A stretch of DNA of 64,000 bases from Aromatoleum bremense (GCF_017894365.1 NZ_CP059467.1:496001-560000), one strand, 5' to 3'. Numbered from the stretch's first letter, positions 43,692-52,979 are shown. Notes: generated by a model not told the origin, from the sequence alone. Made by a program: numbers and translations.

Positions 43692-44135
43692 ATGTTCAAG
43701 CACATTCTCGTCCCCACCGACGGCTCGCCGCTGTCGGAAAGCACTGTTGCACGGGCAGTTTTGTTCGCCAAGGACGCCGGCGCGCGGATCACCTTCTTTT
43801 ATGCGCAGCCCGATTTTCCGATGCCGATCTATGGCGAAGGCGCACTGATCGATCCGACCACGCCGGAGCAGTTCGCGAAATCGGCCGAAGAGGAAGCGAG
43901 GAAGATCCTCGGCAAGGCCAAAGCGCTGGCAGATAGCGAAGGTGTCGCCGCCGACACCGATACGATCGTGAACGAAGTGCCGTACGAAGCAGTCATCGAC
44001 GCCGCCAAGCGGCACGGCTGCGACCTGATTTTCATGGCTTCACATGGTCGCCGCGGGATTGCCGGCCTGCTGCTGGGTAGCGAGACGCAGAAAGTGCTTA
44101 CCCACAGCAATATTCCCGTACTGGTGTATCGCTGA
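43692..44135 (+). CDS. Universal stress protein (UspA family)
   Basis: A 147-residue single Usp domain with the ATP-binding pattern G-x2-G-x9-G-S/T (ASHGRRGIAGLLLGSE). It starts MFKHILVPTDGSPLSE as in the family. Anr/FNR-controlled Usps support survival under oxygen starvation in pseudomonads; the upstream FNR site suggests the same here. The ATG at 43692 has GGAG eight bases upstream; the frame upstream has no support. Confidence 0.9.
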   Translation: MFKHILVPTDGSPLSESTVARAVLFAKDAGARITFFYAQPDFPMPIYGEGALIDPTTPEQFAKSAEEEARKILGKAKALADSEGVAADTDTIVNEVPYEAVIDAAKRHGCDLIFMASHGRRGIAGLLLGSETQKVLTHSNIPVLVYR

Positions 44136-44185
44136 GATTGACGACCGGCATGCGAGGCCTGCGGGGCGGGTCTCGCTGCAGTGAG

Positions 44186-44425
44186 CTAGGGCTGCGGCCG
44201 GTTGAGCTCTTCCGGGCTGCGCTGGAGAAACAGCGTCGCCAGGCTGGAGGCAGCACAGACGATCCAGAAACCGAAAAACCCGATCGAATAAGTGGCCATC
44301 AGCGAATATTCGACGGGTTCCCCAAGAAAATACAGAGTATTGGGATCGACAACCGTGAAGAAGACCGCCTCGGCAATGCCCGCGACAAGAAACGAAGGCC
44401 ACAGGACCTGGATCCATTTCAGCAA
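44186..44425 (-). CDS. Small membrane protein of the cbb3 locus (unknown)
   Basis: A 79-residue protein with two hydrophobic helices (residues about 7-27 and 44-66). It starts with TTG, preceded by the purine-rich AAGGGGGTG. Sequence between the helices reads DPNTLYFLGEPVEYS. I do not recognise a named family with certainty; small two-helix proteins downstream of ccoGH are common in betaproteobacteria. It follows ccoH by 23 bp in the same direction and probably belongs to the oxidase operon. Confidence 0.65.
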   Translation of the reverse strand: MLKWIQVLWPSFLVAGIAEAVFFTVVDPNTLYFLGEPVEYSLMATYSIGFFGFWIVCAASSLATLFLQRSPEELNRPQP

Positions 44426-44448
44426 TTGACACCCCCTTCACCAGTCAG

Positions 44449-44961
44449 TTACGCATCCGCGGGGACTATCCGGACCTCCGCACCCGTCGGCACGAGGATG
44501 GTTTCACTGAGTCGCCACGTCTGCGCCTCGTCCTCGAGCTGAATCAGCCAGCGACCCGTCGATAGCGGTGCGACAGCACCGGCGAACGCCCCGTCGCGCC
44601 CCTTCAGCAGGAGCTTCTGATCCTGCCCCGCGCGCGTCGGATGCGCGATCGTCAGTACCACCGTCGGGGGCAAGGCGATTCCCTGCGCGGCGCTCAGCCG
44701 AACGCTGACCTCCTCCGCGCGAACCCGGAAATCGGCGACGAGGCCCATTTCGCGCGCGCGGATCGAACGCCCGATGGTTTTTTCGATTGTCTTGCCCTGC
44801 TGGTAGTAATCGTCCACCACCAGGCCATCCCAGCTGGTGATCGCCAGCCACAAGGTCACTGCGCCCGCAATGACGGCAGTCGCCGGGATTGCGATCAGGA
44901 ACCACGGCCAGCCCTGCTGGTACCACGGCTGGATGTCTTTCGTCAGGGCTACTGTGCGCAT
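44449..44961 (-). CDS. ccoH: FixH/CcoH cbb3 oxidase assembly protein
   Basis: A 170-residue protein with one N-terminal helix (about residues 18-40, WPWFLIAIPATAVIAGAVTLWLA), the motif WDGLVVDDYYQQGK typical of FixH, and a periplasmic beta domain. FixH/CcoH is needed for stable assembly of cbb3 oxidase with CcoI and CcoS. It starts 15 bp after ccoG. Confidence 0.9.
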   Translation of the reverse strand: MRTVALTKDIQPWYQQGWPWFLIAIPATAVIAGAVTLWLAITSWDGLVVDDYYQQGKTIEKTIGRSIRAREMGLVADFRVRAEEVSVRLSAAQGIALPPTVVLTIAHPTRAGQDQKLLLKGRDGAFAGAVAPLSTGRWLIQLEDEAQTWRLSETILVPTGAEVRIVPADA

Positions 44962-44976
44962 TCGATCGATCCTGTC

Positions 44977-46407
44977 TTAGCGAGGCAAATGGAAGGTCGT
45001 GTCTTCGCGCACCGACACGGACGGATCACCGCCCATGCCGACGTCGAAGACGATTTTGTGCGAACCCGGCGCGCCCGATTCGGGCGGCACCCTCACATGC
45101 ACCGTCACGGATTCGGTCGACGCCGGAGCGATCCTGACCTGCCGAATACCGTCGATGCGAATCCCGTCCAGGCCCGACACCGCGATGTCGAACACGCGAG
45201 GAGTCTCGAGCATGTTCATGATCTGCAGCTGGTAAACATTCTCGATCAAGCCGCCTTCGACCTCACGCGCCAGCGTCGCCCGATCGCGGATCACATCCAC
45301 CCGCAGGTCCGAACGCGTCGCCAGGCCCCACAGCAGCGCGAGGCAAACGGACGCGAGGACCGCGCTGTAGATCAGTGTCCTCGGCCGCAGCACATGCGCG
45401 ACGATTTCCTTTCGTCCCCAGTGCTGCTTGATTGCATTGTCGGTGGAATAGCGGATCAGCCCACGCGGATAGCCCATCCGGTCCATCACCTGGTCGCAGC
45501 CGTCGATACACGCCGCGCAACCGATGCATTCATATTGCAAGCCCTGCCGGATATCGATTCCGGTCGGGCACACCTGGACGCAGATCCCGCAATCCACGCA
45601 ATCTCCCAGCCCGGATGCGCGTGGCGCGACGCCCTTGCGGCGCGAACCTCGCGGCTCGCCACGTTCCTGGTCATAGGTTATGACGAGCGTGTCGGCATCG
45701 AACATCACGCTCTGAAAGCGCGCATAGGGGCACATGTACTTGCAGACCTGCTCGCGCATCACTCCGGCGAAAAGGTAGGTGAAGCCGCCGTAGAACAGGA
45801 TCCAGAACATTTCCCACGGTCCGAAACTCAGCATCTTCGCCGCCTGGAGCAACTCGTCGAGCGGCGTGAAATACGCGACCAGCGTAAAGCCGGTCCACAG
45901 GGACAGCAGAATCCATGCGCCGTACTTTGCCGAACGGATCGCGAGCTTTCGCGCCCCCATCGGCGCGCTGTCCAGTTTCTTGCGCTTGAGATGATCCCCT
46001 TCGATCTTCTCCTCGATCCACATGAAGATTTCGGTGTACACGGTCTGCGGACACGCGTACCCGCACCACAGCCGCCCGGCGATCGCCGTGAAGAAGAACA
46101 GCGCAAAAGCGGAAATGATCAGCAGGATCGCGAGGTAGAACACGTCCTGCGGCCAGAACACCCAGCCGAAAATGTAGAACTTGCGCTCGGTCAGGTGGAA
46201 CAGCACGGCCTGTCGATCGTTCCACGTGAGCCAGGGCAGGCCGTAATAGAGGATCTGCGTAAACCACACCAGGATCCAGCGCCAGGTCGCAAAGCGGCCG
46301 CTCACCGAACGCACGTGGAGCTTCTTCCGTGCAGCATAGAGTTCGTCGGACTCGGCCGACTTGTCGCGCGGGGAAGGGAACTTCCGAAGGGGTATCGGAG
46401 CGGTCAT
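44977..46407 (-). CDS. ccoG: CcoG/FixG/RdxA ferredoxin-like cupric reductase
   Basis: A 476-residue membrane protein with about five helices in the first half and two 4Fe-4S motifs (CVDCGICVQVCPTG and ECIGCAACIDGC), then a C-terminal Ig-like periplasmic domain. CcoG reduces Cu(II) to Cu(I) for cbb3 biogenesis. The ATG at 46407 has no Shine-Dalgarno sequence; the preceding bases are AT-rich (ACGGATATAGCGATAT), so a separate or even leaderless start is possible. Confidence 0.93.
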   Translation of the reverse strand: MTAPIPLRKFPSPRDKSAESDELYAARKKLHVRSVSGRFATWRWILVWFTQILYYGLPWLTWNDRQAVLFHLTERKFYIFGWVFWPQDVFYLAILLIISAFALFFFTAIAGRLWCGYACPQTVYTEIFMWIEEKIEGDHLKRKKLDSAPMGARKLAIRSAKYGAWILLSLWTGFTLVAYFTPLDELLQAAKMLSFGPWEMFWILFYGGFTYLFAGVMREQVCKYMCPYARFQSVMFDADTLVITYDQERGEPRGSRRKGVAPRASGLGDCVDCGICVQVCPTGIDIRQGLQYECIGCAACIDGCDQVMDRMGYPRGLIRYSTDNAIKQHWGRKEIVAHVLRPRTLIYSAVLASVCLALLWGLATRSDLRVDVIRDRATLAREVEGGLIENVYQLQIMNMLETPRVFDIAVSGLDGIRIDGIRQVRIAPASTESVTVHVRVPPESGAPGSHKIVFDVGMGGDPSVSVREDTTFHLPR

Positions 46408-46447
46408 ATATCGCTATATCCGTAAGTTCTAATTTCGCGGGCTTGAA

Positions 46448-46470
46448 TTCCCCGGGTCGCCCCCGGGGAA
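46448..46470. repeat. Intercistronic inverted repeat between ccoP and ccoG
   Basis: Perfect 9-bp arms TTCCCCGGG / CCCGGGGAA around TCGCC. No U-run follows. It can protect the 3' end of ccoNOQP mRNA or lower read-through into ccoG. Confidence 0.6.
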
Positions 46471-46490
46471 TGGCTGCTGCCCGAAACGGT

Positions 46491-47393
46491 TTACTGCGCC
46501 GGCTTGTTCGAGAGACCGTACACGTACGCCGTCAGCAGGTGCACTTTCGCCTCGCCGAGGAATTCACCGAATCCCGGCATCCGGTTCATCCGGCCCTTCG
46601 TGACGGTTTCCATGATCGTCGTCTCCGACGAGCCGTAAAGCCAGGCGTCATCGGAAAGATCAGGAGCCCCCATCGCCGGCGTCCCTTTCGCCTCGGCTCC
46701 GTGACATGCCACGCAGTTCTGCTGGAACAGCTCTGCGCCGCGCTGGGCGCGCAGCGAGTCGTGCGCGAGGCCGGACAGCGAGCGCACGTAGTTCGCGACA
46801 TCCTTCACCCCGTCGGCGCCGAGCGTCGGACCGAGAGGGGGCATCACGCCGATCCGCCCGTTGGTGATGGTGGCCTTGATCGTCTCAGGATCGCCGCCCC
46901 AATGCCAGGCCTTGTCGGTCAGGTTCGGGAAGCCTTTCGCACCGCGCGCATCCGAACCATGGCACTGCGCGCAGTAGGTCACGAACAGCCGCTGGCCCAT
47001 GCCGCGCGCCTCCGGGTCCGCGGCCACTCCCGCCACGTCCATGCCCTGGTACTTGGCGAAGATCGGCGCATAGCGCTCCTCCGCCTTCCGGGTCTCCGTT
47101 TCGTACTGCCCGACCGACGCCCATCCGAGCACGCCCTTCGTGTTGCCGAATCCCGGATACAGGATCAGGTACACCACCGCGAAGATCAGCGTCAGCCAGA
47201 AGAGATACAACCACCAGCGCGGCAGCGGGTTGTTGTATTCGGCGAGGTTCTCGTCCCAGACGTGGCCGTGCAACTCGACCGGACCGGTCTCGCGCTTGTT
47301 GTTCGACATCAGCACGAACAGGCAGAACAGCAGGCTCAGGGCCACCAGGCCCATCACATACATGTTCCAGAAACCGCTAACAAAGTCAGCCAT
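46491..47393 (-). CDS. ccoP: cbb3 oxidase subunit III, dihaem cytochrome c
   Basis: A 300-residue subunit with two N-terminal helices (about residues 8-30 and 60-80) and two haem c motifs, CAQCH (141-145) and CVACH (227-231), each with a distal Met segment (GVMPPLG; NRMPGFG). It passes electrons from soluble cytochromes to CcoO. AAGGA precedes the ATG. CcoQ ends 3 bp upstream. Confidence 0.95.
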   Translation of the reverse strand: MADFVSGFWNMYVMGLVALSLLFCLFVLMSNNKRETGPVELHGHVWDENLAEYNNPLPRWWLYLFWLTLIFAVVYLILYPGFGNTKGVLGWASVGQYETETRKAEERYAPIFAKYQGMDVAGVAADPEARGMGQRLFVTYCAQCHGSDARGAKGFPNLTDKAWHWGGDPETIKATITNGRIGVMPPLGPTLGADGVKDVANYVRSLSGLAHDSLRAQRGAELFQQNCVACHGAEAKGTPAMGAPDLSDDAWLYGSSETTIMETVTKGRMNRMPGFGEFLGEAKVHLLTAYVYGLSNKPAQ

Positions 47394-47396
47394 TTT

Positions 47397-47576
47397 TTAT
47401 CCTTCCTTGGCTTGCCGGGCAGCGTGCGGCGCCGGCGCATCATCGTCGGTGAAGGGAAGCAGCGCCGCTTCATCGAATCCGGCCCGGGCACGCTTGCTGT
47501 AAGCCCAGAAACAGATGCCCAGAAAGCAGGCCATGCCGAGCACGGTGATGAGGGATCGCAAATCGTTGATATCCAC
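47397..47576 (-). CDS. ccoQ: cbb3 oxidase subunit IV
   Basis: A 59-residue single-helix protein (ITVLGMACFLGICFWAYSKRARAGFDEAA is the conserved core). The GTG at 47576 has AGGAGA seven bases upstream; the longer frame runs antisense-like into ccoO and is discarded. CcoQ stabilises the complex in some species. Confidence 0.9.
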   Translation of the reverse strand: MDINDLRSLITVLGMACFLGICFWAYSKRARAGFDEAALLPFTDDDAPAPHAARQAKEG

Positions 47577-47593
47577 GGCGCTTCTCCTGCTCG

Positions 47594-48226
47594 TCACTTG
47601 AAGTTCGAAAGCGCGGTACCCAGCCCCTGCAGGTACGCGATGAGCGCTTCCATCTCGGTCTTGCCTTCGAGCGCTGCCCGGGCCCCGGCGATTTCCTCGT
47701 CGGAATAGGGATGGCCCAGGGTGCGCAGCACCTGCATCTTCTGCTCGATGTCGTCCGCCTCGACCGGGCGTTCGAGCCACGGGAACGCCGGCATGTTCGA
47801 TTCCGGCACGACGTCGCGCGGATTAGTGAGGTGCACCCGGTGCCACTCGTCGGAGTAGCGACCGCCGACGCGCTGCAGGTCCGGGCCGGTCCGCTTCGAG
47901 CCCCACTGGAACGGCCGGTCATAAATGAATTCCCCGGCAACCGAGTAGTGACCGTAGCGTTCGGTCTCGGCCCGGAACGGGCGAATCATCTGCGAGTGGC
48001 AGTTGTAGCAGCCTTCGCGGACGTAGATGTCGCGCCCGACGAGCCGGACCGGATCGTACGGCTTGACGTTCAGCGGGTTGCCCTGACGATCGATCGGCAT
48101 CGTCGTCGACTTCTGGAAGAACAGCGGGACGATCTCGACGAGGCCGCCGACGCTCACCGTCAGCAGCGTGAACACGATCAGCCAACCAACACTGCGCTCG
48201 ATAAAATCGTGATTCGATTTAGCCAT
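47594..48226 (-). CDS. ccoO: cbb3 oxidase subunit II, monohaem cytochrome c
   Basis: A 210-residue membrane-anchored subunit with a helix at about 13-35 and the haem motif CYNCH in [18 protein letters not shown] distal Met lies in [10 protein letters not shown]. Starts 15 bp after ccoN. Confidence 0.95.
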   Translation of the reverse strand: MAKSNHDFIERSVGWLIVFTLLTVSVGGLVEIVPLFFQKSTTMPIDRQGNPLNVKPYDPVRLVGRDIYVREGCYNCHSQMIRPFRAETERYGHYSVAGEFIYDRPFQWGSKRTGPDLQRVGGRYSDEWHRVHLTNPRDVVPESNMPAFPWLERPVEADDIEQKMQVLRTLGHPYSDEEIAGARAALEGKTEMEALIAYLQGLGTALSNFK

Positions 48227-48241
48227 GTCACATTTCTCCGA

Positions 48242-49666
48242 TCAGGCGTGCGCAGCGGCGGGAAGCACGACGGGAGCGTCGTACGCGCGGTGGCCAGCCA
48301 TCGTTTTGACCATGTTGTAGAACATGATGAGCATGCCGGTCAGGAAGAGCACCCCGCCTACCAGGCGAATCGACCAGAACGGGTAGCTCGCCTTGACGCT
48401 CTCGACGAACGAGTACGTAAGGGTGCCATCCGGATTGGTTGCACGCCACATCAGGCCCTGCATCACGCCGGCAATCCACATCGACGCGATATACAGCACG
48501 ATGCCGATCGTCGCGATCCAGAAGTGGGCATTGATGAGACCTGTCGAATACATCTCGGTCCGGCCGTACATGCGCGGCAAGAGGTAATACATCGAGCCGA
48601 TCGAGATCATCGCGACCCAGCCGAGCGCGCCCGAATGGACGTGACCGACAGTCCAGTCGGTGTAGTGCGACAGCGCGTTCACCGTCTTGATCGACATCAT
48701 CGGGCCTTCGAAGGTCGACATGCCATAGAACGACAACGCGGTGATCAGGAACTTCAGGATCGGGTCGGTGCGCAGTTTGTGCCACGCGCCGGACAGCGTC
48801 ATGATGCCGTTGATCATGCCGCCCCACGACGGCGCCAGCAGGATCAGCGAGAACACCATGCCGACCGACTGGGTCCAGTCGGGCAGCGCGGTGTAGTGCA
48901 GATGGTGCGGGCCCGCCCACATGTAGGTGAAGATCAGCGCCCAGAAGTGCACCACCGACAGGCGGTACGAATACACCGGGCGCTCCGCCTGCTTCGGCAC
49001 GAAGTAATACATCATGCCGAGGAAGCCGGCGGTCAGGAAGAAGCCGACCGCGTTGTGGCCGTACCACCACTGGACCATCGCGTCCTGCACGCCGGCGTAC
49101 GCCGAATACGACTTGGTGAGCGTCACCGGGAGTGCTGCGCTATTGACGATATGGAGCAGCGCCACGGTCAGGATGAACGCGCCGAAGAACCAGTTCGCGA
49201 CGTAGATATGCGAGGTCTTGCGCTTGGCAATGGTGCCGAAGAACACGATCGCGTAGGACACCCACACCACCGCGATCAGGATGTCGATCGGCCATTCGAG
49301 CTCGGCGTACTCCTTGCTACTCGTGATGCCGAGCGGCAGCGTGACTGCGGCCAGCACGATGACCAGCTGCCAGCCCCAGAACGTGAAAGCCGCGAGACCC
49401 GGCGCGAACAGCGTGGTATGACAGGTGCGCTGAACGACGAAATACGACGTCGCGAAAAGCGCACAGCCGCCGAACGCGAAGATCACCGCGTTTGTGTGAA
49501 GCGGACGCAACCTGCCGAAGTGGAACCATTCCCCGACGTTGAGTTCCGGCCATACAAGCTGTGCCGCAATGATCACGCCGACCAGCATGCCCACGATTCC
49601 CCACACGACTGTCATGATGGAGAACTGGCGCACGACTTTGTAGTTGTAAGTCGCTTGCGATTGCAT
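48242..49666 (-). CDS. ccoN: cbb3 oxidase catalytic subunit I
   Basis: A 474-residue, 12-helix haem-copper subunit that reduces O2 with high affinity. Haem and CuB ligands are visible: the His in [10 protein letters not shown], the CuB region [15 protein letters not shown], the His pair in [10 protein letters not shown], and the late [14 protein letters not shown]. The ATG at 49666 starts the usual N-terminus; upstream codons are discarded. An FNR site lies about 103 bp upstream of the start. Confidence 0.97.
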   Translation of the reverse strand: MQSQATYNYKVVRQFSIMTVVWGIVGMLVGVIIAAQLVWPELNVGEWFHFGRLRPLHTNAVIFAFGGCALFATSYFVVQRTCHTTLFAPGLAAFTFWGWQLVIVLAAVTLPLGITSSKEYAELEWPIDILIAVVWVSYAIVFFGTIAKRKTSHIYVANWFFGAFILTVALLHIVNSAALPVTLTKSYSAYAGVQDAMVQWWYGHNAVGFFLTAGFLGMMYYFVPKQAERPVYSYRLSVVHFWALIFTYMWAGPHHLHYTALPDWTQSVGMVFSLILLAPSWGGMINGIMTLSGAWHKLRTDPILKFLITALSFYGMSTFEGPMMSIKTVNALSHYTDWTVGHVHSGALGWVAMISIGSMYYLLPRMYGRTEMYSTGLINAHFWIATIGIVLYIASMWIAGVMQGLMWRATNPDGTLTYSFVESVKASYPFWSIRLVGGVLFLTGMLIMFYNMVKTMAGHRAYDAPVVLPAAAHA

Positions 49667-49768
49667 GTAACTGCCCCCCTGATGAAAAACCTTTGCGCCC
49701 GGTCTGCAACCATCCACGCACTAGCGGCCCGGACGAACACGTTGACGCACAACACCGCTGACCGGCCG

Positions 49769-49782
49769 TTGACTTAGGTCAA
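49769..49782 (-). promoter_or_regulatory. FNR-type palindrome upstream of ccoN
   Basis: TTGACTTAGGTCAA, a perfect TTGAC-N4-GTCAA palindrome, centre 109 bp before the ccoN start codon. It fits microaerobic induction of ccoNOQP. The -10 at the class II position (GTCAAC) is poor. Confidence 0.8.
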
Positions 49783-49870
49783 CATTGTATTGCACCGCGC
49801 AATCGGGCGGAAGCATATGGGGTATCAATCGCGCAAAAACCATGTTCTAAACATGGTGAAAATCGCAGGC

Positions 49871-49899
49871 AAAAAAAAGGGTGCGTATCGAACGCACCC
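49871..49899 (-). terminator. Intrinsic terminator of the candidate small RNA
   Basis: On the minus strand an 8-bp GC-rich stem with 5-nt loop is followed by eight T residues. It would also end read-through from ccoS. Confidence 0.9.
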
Positions 49900-49977
49900 C
49901 CAACCCCAACAGAGAGACATAAATACCAGTTGCCGGAATGCCGCCCGAAACCTCGCGGCGACAACCGTAAAAACCAT
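49871..49977 (-). ncRNA. Candidate FNR-activated small RNA between ccoS and ccoN
   Basis: Predicted RNA of about 107 nt. The promoter has an FNR palindrome centred 41.5 bp upstream of the predicted start and a -10 CATACT (49984-49989). The 3' end is an 8-bp stem (GGGTGCGT/ACGCACCC), 5-nt loop and eight Us. No ORF between has a ribosome-binding site; the ORFs that cross it run through the terminator. The internal stretch GTCTCTCTGTT is CU-rich and unpaired-looking, able to pair with Shine-Dalgarno-type sequences. This architecture resembles FnrS of E. coli and AniS of Neisseria, though I see no sequence similarity. Prediction only. Confidence 0.6.
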
Positions 49978-49983
49978 GAGAAA

Positions 49984-49989
49984 AGTATG
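49984..49989 (-). promoter_or_regulatory. -10 element of the candidate small RNA
   Basis: CATACT (minus strand), 29.5 bp from the centre of the FNR site at 50012-50025, which sets the site at -41.5 (class II). Confidence 0.55.
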
Positions 49990-50011
49990 CCCATCTCGCC
50001 CGGATGACGTT

Positions 50012-50025
50012 TTGACCAAGGTCAA
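50012..50025 (-). promoter_or_regulatory. FNR-type palindrome of the candidate small RNA promoter
   Basis: TTGACCAAGGTCAA (same palindrome on either strand apart from the spacer), 78 bp after the ccoS stop and about 350 bp from ccoN, too distant to be the direct ccoN activator site. Confidence 0.75.
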
Positions 50026-50060
50026 CAAAGGGTGCCCCCGGCAGCGCTGCGATGTGCCCC

Positions 50061-50112
50061 GACTCATTTTGCCGACTCACTTTGCCGACTCACTTTGCCG
50101 ACTTACTTCGGC
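50061..50112. repeat. 13-bp tandem repeat at the end of ccoS
   Basis: Units GACTCATTTTGCC, GACTCACTTTGCC, GACTCACTTTGCC and a degenerate fourth GACTTACTTCGGC that overlaps the last codons of ccoS (TAA at 50103-50105). It looks like local duplication of the gene's 3' end. Confidence 0.8.
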
Positions 50113-50300
50113 AGCTCGCGATCCGTGCCGTCCGGCTGTCTCTCGGGAGGCGGCGGCGCATCGCGGTCATCCATCAGCACCCGGTACGCCGGACCTTCCA
50201 TATCGTCGTACTGCCCTGACTTGAGCGACCACCAGAAGATCACGCCGATCACGAAAACCAGGACGACCGAGAGCGGGATCAGGATGTAAAGGCTTTCCAT
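50103..50300 (-). CDS. ccoS: cbb3 oxidase maturation protein CcoS
   Basis: A 65-residue protein with one helix (ESLYILIPLSVVLVFVIGVIFWW) and the conserved SGQYDDMEGPAYRVLMDD tail. CcoS is needed for cofactor insertion into cbb3. The start overlaps the ccoI stop by one base. Its 3' end borders a tandem repeat. Confidence 0.92.
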   Translation of the reverse strand: MESLYILIPLSVVLVFVIGVIFWWSLKSGQYDDMEGPAYRVLMDDRDAPPPPERQPDGTDRELPK

Positions 50301-52780
50301 CAGCGAACCCCGCTCCGCGGTTGGCGCTGCAGACGCAGCGCGTTGAGAACGACGAGCAGCGAGCTTCCGGCCATGCCGATGCCCGCCATCCAGGGCGTGA
50401 CCAGGCCGGCCATTGCGAGCGGCACCGAAGTGAAGTTGTACGCGAACGACCACCACAGGTTCTGCCGGATGATCCACAGCGTGCGGCGCGAAAGATCGAG
50501 CCCGCGCCCGAGCCCGGCGAGACTCTCGCTCAACAGCACGATGTCGGCTTCGTTGCGGGCGAGCTCGGTGCCGCCGCCCATCGCCACCGACACATGTGCC
50601 TGGGCAAGCACCGGAGCATCATTCACGCCGTCGCCGACCATCGCCACCACTGCCCCGGGGGCACGCTGCAGCCTCGCCAGGAACTGCTGCTTGCCCTGAG
50701 GCGTCAGGGCGCCGTGAGCGTCCTCGATGCCCAGGACCGCATCGACCGCGCCGGGCGAATCGCCGCTCAGCACCGTCATGCGCACCTTCTCTGCGAGAAG
50801 CTTCGTCGTCAGCTGCGCGGCCTCCTCGCGCGGCACGTCCGCGAGGCGGAACAGGCCGAGCCATTCGCCCGTTCTGCCGAGCGCGATCACCGACCCGCCC
50901 CGCGCCTCGAACTCCGCGCACCGGGCCGGTTCAGGGATGCCCAGTTGCGCAGCGACGTATGCCGCCCGTCCGATCGCATAGCGCACGCCCTCGATCCGCC
51001 CCGCGATGCCTTGCCCGGTTTGCGCGACAACCTCATCGACCGCGGGCAGCACGCCGTCTCCCGCGGCGCGGCGCAGTCCCGCGGCGACCGGATGTTCGGA
51101 ATCGCGCTCGAGCGCCGCCGCCAGCCTGTGCAATCCGGCTTCGCCCAGTTCGCCGAGCGGCAGGACTTCCTCGAGGCTCATCCGCCCATGCGTCAGCGTG
51201 CCGGTCTTATCGAAGACGAAGTGGTTCGCACGCCCGAGCGTCTCGATCGCATGCCCGCGCGTCACCAGCACGCCCATTCGGGCCAGCGCGTCGGTAGCCA
51301 CCGTCAGCGCCGTCGGCGTCGCCAGCGACAGCGCACAAGGACACGCGACCACCAGCACCGACACGAACACCCACAGCGCCCGTTCCGGCTCGATGAAGTA
51401 CCACGCGATACCCGTCGCGAACGCAAGCGCGAGCAGCGCGACGATGAACACGGCCGCAAAGCGGTCCGACTGCTGCGCGATGCGGGGCTTTTCGCTCGCG
51501 CCGCGCTCCATCAGGCGGCAAATCGCCGCGAGGCGGGTCGAGTCCCCGACCTGCTCGACGCGCACCGTCAGCGGACTCGAAATATTGATGCTGCCGCCAG
51601 TGACCGGACTCCCGGCAGACTTCGGCACCGGCAGGCTCTCGCCCGTCAGCAGCGCCTCGTTCGCCTCGCTGCGCCCGTCGACAACGACGCCATCGGCGGG
51701 CATCACTTCACCGGGACGCACCCGCACGAAGTTGCCCGGCACCAGTTGCGACACCGGCACGCGCTCACCGTCCGGCGCCGGCCAGCCGGGCAGGCGCTCG
51801 GCAAACGCCGGCAGCACCTTGCCGAGTTCCTCGACGCCACGCACCGCCTTCTGGCGCGCCACCATCTCCAGATAGCGCCCGCACAGCAGGAAGAACACGA
51901 ACATCGTCACCGAGTCGAAATACACCTCGCCGCCCCCGGCAAGCGTCGCCCAGACGCTCGCCGCGAAGGCGCTGCCAACTCCAAGCGCCACCGGCACGTC
52001 CATGCCCAAGCGGCGCAACTTCAGGTCGCGCAACGCCCGGCGGAAAAACGGCGCCGCGGAATACAGCACGACCGGAAGCGTCAACAGCAGGCTCGCCCAG
52101 CGCATCAGCTGCTCGATGTCCGGCGCCAGGTCGCCCTCCGGGGCGATGTACGCCGGGAAGGCGTACATCATCACCTGCATCATGCCGAAGCCGGCGACGA
52201 AGACGCGCCACAGCATCGAGCGGCGCTCGCGCTTGCCGATCTGCTCCGACCGCTCGGCGTCGTACGGATACGCGCGGTAGCCGATGGCCTGGATTGCGGA
52301 CAGGATCCCGGACAGCTTGATGCGCCGTTCGTCCCAGCGCACCCGCGCACGACGGGTCGCATAGTTGACCTCGACCAGCGAAACGCCCGGCTGGCGTGCG
52401 ACATGCTGTTCGTTCAGCCACACGCACGCGGCGCAGGTGATGCCCTCGAGGATCAGCGCCGCCTCGCGCTCGTGCTCGCCGATCGGCTGCACGAAGGTTT
52501 TCTGGAAATCGGGATGATCGAACAGCCCGAGTTCCTGCAGTTCGGCGGGCAGCGCCTCCTTCTGCGGCTCGGGCATCGCGTCGCGATGGCGGTAGTAATC
52601 GGTCAGGCCGTTGGCGACGATCGACTCGGCGACGGCCTCGCAGCCGACGCAGCACATGCGCCGCGACGCGCCGTCGATCGTTACATAGTGGTGCGTCTGG
52701 GGCGGGACCGGCAGACCGCAGTGATAGCAGTCCTGCTCAGGCAAGGATGCTCGGACGGGCTCGATTTCAGAGGCGCTCAT
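50300..52780 (-). CDS. ccoI: CcoI/FixI copper P-type ATPase for cbb3 assembly
   Basis: An 826-residue Cu(I) pump. The N-terminus has a cysteine knuckle (CYHCGLPVPP ... CCVGCEAVA) and an HMA-like domain with GITCAAC. Membrane motif CPC (VACPCALSLATP), phosphorylation site DKTGTLTHG and hinge GDGVNDAPVLAQAHVSVAMG are present. The CcoI branch exports copper for CuB insertion in cbb3 and is slower than CopA. It is first gene of the ccoI-ccoS pair. Confidence 0.95.
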   Translation of the reverse strand: MSASEIEPVRASLPEQDCYHCGLPVPPQTHHYVTIDGASRRMCCVGCEAVAESIVANGLTDYYRHRDAMPEPQKEALPAELQELGLFDHPDFQKTFVQPIGEHEREAALILEGITCAACVWLNEQHVARQPGVSLVEVNYATRRARVRWDERRIKLSGILSAIQAIGYRAYPYDAERSEQIGKRERRSMLWRVFVAGFGMMQVMMYAFPAYIAPEGDLAPDIEQLMRWASLLLTLPVVLYSAAPFFRRALRDLKLRRLGMDVPVALGVGSAFAASVWATLAGGGEVYFDSVTMFVFFLLCGRYLEMVARQKAVRGVEELGKVLPAFAERLPGWPAPDGERVPVSQLVPGNFVRVRPGEVMPADGVVVDGRSEANEALLTGESLPVPKSAGSPVTGGSINISSPLTVRVEQVGDSTRLAAICRLMERGASEKPRIAQQSDRFAAVFIVALLALAFATGIAWYFIEPERALWVFVSVLVVACPCALSLATPTALTVATDALARMGVLVTRGHAIETLGRANHFVFDKTGTLTHGRMSLEEVLPLGELGEAGLHRLAAALERDSEHPVAAGLRRAAGDGVLPAVDEVVAQTGQGIAGRIEGVRYAIGRAAYVAAQLGIPEPARCAEFEARGGSVIALGRTGEWLGLFRLADVPREEAAQLTTKLLAEKVRMTVLSGDSPGAVDAVLGIEDAHGALTPQGKQQFLARLQRAPGAVVAMVGDGVNDAPVLAQAHVSVAMGGGTELARNEADIVLLSESLAGLGRGLDLSRRTLWIIRQNLWWSFAYNFTSVPLAMAGLVTPWMAGIGMAGSSLLVVLNALRLQRQPRSGVR

Positions 52781-52979
52781 CGGGGAAACACGGAGGACGG
52801 CGAGGACGGCGAGGGGCGGACCCGGCCGCCCGTTCAGGCAGCGAAACGTCTTTTAGCACACTTGACGTCCCGCCGCCATTGCACTGCAGCAAAACTTACG
52901 GCACGCCAGCCGCAAAGAGCCGCGATCGTCGCACGCCCCGCTTACCATCGCCGCGACGCCGTCCGCAGCCCGCTTCAGC

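Noticed and set aside
49779..50067. Minus-strand ORFs of 71-80 codons between ccoS and ccoN
   Set aside because: They read through the intrinsic terminator and lack ribosome-binding sites; the small RNA explanation fits better.
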